From Gammaproteobacteria bacterium (lineage in GTDB: Bacteria > Pseudomonadota > Gammaproteobacteria > DSM-26407): a DNA stretch of 6,933 nt. Position 1 is the first letter of the stretch, and the number at the start of each line of letters is the position of its first letter. The stretch lies in the NCBI GenBank assembly GCA_028694565.1, contig JAQVKR010000145.1:1-6933 (forward strand), given 5' to 3'. Below the pieces are notes generated by a model. The model saw nothing but the letters and a program-made list of their open reading frames with translations, was not told where the DNA came from and made no database searches. Shown here one piece after another: positions 6,280-6,933 of the stretch. Position numbers and translations under genes: made by a program.

Positions 6280-6312
6280 GTGGACGGCGCCCTCCGGGGC
6301 GCCGTCTGCGTT
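6280..6312 (+). terminator. Intrinsic terminator after the OmpA-like gene
   Basis: A 10-bp perfect stem (6283-6292 with 6297-6306) around loop TCCG extends to 13 bp with two wobbles (6280-6309). It begins about 20 bases after the stop and is followed by GTTT, a short T-tract. The very stable stem makes termination or 3'-end protection likely, separating this gene from rplU. GCAGAC (6269-6274) could pair alternatively with GTCTGC (6304-6309), but the main stem should win. Confidence 0.7.
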
Positions 6313-6330
6313 TGCGGCCAAGGGCGGGGC

Positions 6331-6359
6331 TTGCCAGCCGGGCCGATTTTGCATAGAAT
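6331..6359 (+). promoter_or_regulatory. Sigma-70 promoter of rplU-rpmA
   Basis: TTGCCA (6331-6336) and TAGAAT (6354-6359) are separated by the ideal 17 bases; each hexamer matches consensus at four to five positions. Transcription would start near 6366, giving a leader of about 65 bases before rplU. GCCG/CGGC around 6361-6374 can form a small hairpin at the very start of the message. The position just upstream of a ribosomal protein operon supports the call. Confidence 0.7.
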
Positions 6360-6430
6360 CGCCGTTTTTCCGGCAGGTTTGCTGATGTCCCGTGCCGATC
6401 CGCGCGGGCGTTGATGGAGAACTTCAGGTT

Positions 6431-6745
6431 ATGTACGCGGTTATCATGAGCGGCGGGAAGCAGTACCGGGTGAGCGAAGGCGATACCCTGCGGGTCGAGA
6501 AGCTCGATGCCGAGGCGGGCGCCAGCTTGGACTTCGACAAGGTGCTGATGGTGGCCGACGGCGAGACGGTGAACATCGGTGCGCCCTACCTCGATGGCGG
6601 CAAGGTGAGCGCCACGGTCAAGGCGCACGGCCGTGCGGACAAGGTGCACATCGTGAAATTCCGTCGCCGCAAGCACTATCGGAAGCAGATGGGCCACCGC
6701 CAGTGGTTCACCGAGGTTGAGATTACCGGGATCAACGCCGGTTGA
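6431..6745 (+). CDS. rplU: 50S ribosomal protein L21 (bL21)
   Basis: A 104-residue 23S rRNA-binding protein of the large subunit, at the family's normal length (103 in E. coli). It starts with the conserved [18 protein letters not shown], carries the basic rRNA-contacting [19 protein letters not shown] (about 73-91) and ends EITGI. The frame is open further upstream to 6392, but MYAVI at 6431 is the universal N-terminus, and GGAG at 6416-6419 supports it, though with a rather long 11-base gap. rpmA follows 23 bases after the stop, the usual rplU-rpmA arrangement, so both are read from the promoter at 6331-6359. Confidence 0.97.
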   Translation: MYAVIMSGGKQYRVSEGDTLRVEKLDAEAGASLDFDKVLMVADGETVNIGAPYLDGGKVSATVKAHGRADKVHIVKFRRRKHYRKQMGHRQWFTEVEITGINAG

Positions 6746-6768
6746 GAGAATAGAGCGAGGAATACCCC

Positions 6769-6885
6769 ATGGCTCATAAAAAGGCAGGCGGCAGCAGCCG
6801 CAACGGCCGCGACTCCGAGTCCAAGCGTCTTGGCGTGAAGCGCTACGGAGGCCAGGCCGTGGAGGCCGGCAGCATCATGGTTTAA
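6769..6885 (+). pseudogene. rpmA: 50S ribosomal protein L27 (bL27), interrupted after codon 38
   Basis: The first 38 codons read as a textbook L27: [20 protein letters not shown], then [15 protein letters not shown], then SIMV. L27 reaches its N-terminal arm toward the peptidyl transferase centre. A GAGG site (6757-6760) lies 8 bases upstream of ATG 6769. Codon 39, where RQRGT normally follows, is TAA (6883-6885). The family is about 85 residues, so more than half is missing, and none of the three frames in the following 48 bases resembles L27. The sequence after about 6882 is AT-rich (19 of 48 bases are G or C) unlike the gene. This may be an insertion such as an IS end or intron, or a chimeric assembly end. 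A plain nonsense mutation is unlikely because the downstream L27 sequence is absent. Confidence 0.9.
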
Positions 6886-6933
6886 GTCCCAATGATGTTA
6901 GTACTGTTGTGATTCTCTCTGTGTCAGAATGAT
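6883..6933. other. Unrelated AT-rich sequence interrupting rpmA, runs off window
   Basis: About 50 bases that replace the expected L27 codons. I do not recognise them as the end of a particular IS family, and there is no group II intron GUGYG start. CATCAT (6873-6878) and ATGATG (6892-6897) form an inverted repeat across the junction, and ATTCT/AGAAT (6912-6916, 6926-6930) form a small stem. The sequence continues beyond the window, so neither its other end nor a target duplication can be seen. Confidence 0.5.

Noticed and set aside
6392..6430. Longer L21 start at 6392
   Set aside because: It would add 13 residues before the universal MYAVI N-terminus and lies in the leader just after the promoter.
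5630..6697. Minus-strand open frame of 355 codons over the OmpA-like gene and rplU
   Set aside because: It is antisense to two certain genes and also crosses a strong terminator and promoter; His/Gly/Val-rich shadow composition.

Overview
The window looks like chromosomal DNA from a high-GC gammaproteobacterium. The GC-rich codon use, the RimI, TcdA and type-4 uracil-DNA glycosylase sequences, and the OmpA-like lipid-free periplasmic protein next to rplU-rpmA all fit the Chromatiales/Ectothiorhodospiraceae part of the class. This placement is inference; no 16S rRNA or other firm marker is present.

Layout. Positions 2-1291 (+) are the 3' part of leuA (2-isopropylmalate synthase), cut by the left edge. 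It is followed closely by a family-4 Fe-S uracil-DNA glycosylase gene (1315-2163), which overlaps rimI (2160-2633) by an ATGA, so these two are almost certainly co-transcribed. A 188-base gap then holds an inverted-repeat element (2661-2801). Next is a TatD/YjjV-type metal hydrolase (2822-3586). A second and better-defined element (3593-3816) has 22-bp perfect terminal inverted repeats built from 9-bp tandem units. It fills almost the whole gap before tcdA (3826-4554), which makes the cyclic form of t6A in tRNA. tatD therefore sits between two different short repeat elements, both typical of intergenic repetitive DNA.

On the minus strand, converging on tcdA, is an OmpR/PhoB-type response regulator (4618 to about 5322) with no partner kinase in view. 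Divergent from it, across an AT-rich regulatory gap of about 340 bases, is a short OmpA-family protein (5663-6259) with a strong ribosome binding site, a likely sigma-70 promoter and a strong terminator. A good sigma-70 promoter (6331-6359) then drives rplU (L21, 6431-6745) and rpmA (L27, from 6769).

The most notable point is at the right edge. rpmA reads perfectly as L27 for 38 codons, then stops at TAA (6883-6885), and the following 48 bases are AT-rich and unrelated to L27. Either a mobile element or other insertion has interrupted an important ribosomal protein gene, or the assembly is chimeric at its end. Functionally the window is mostly housekeeping (leucine synthesis, DNA repair, ribosome and tRNA modification, envelope). 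I see no defence system, CRISPR array or biosynthetic cluster.
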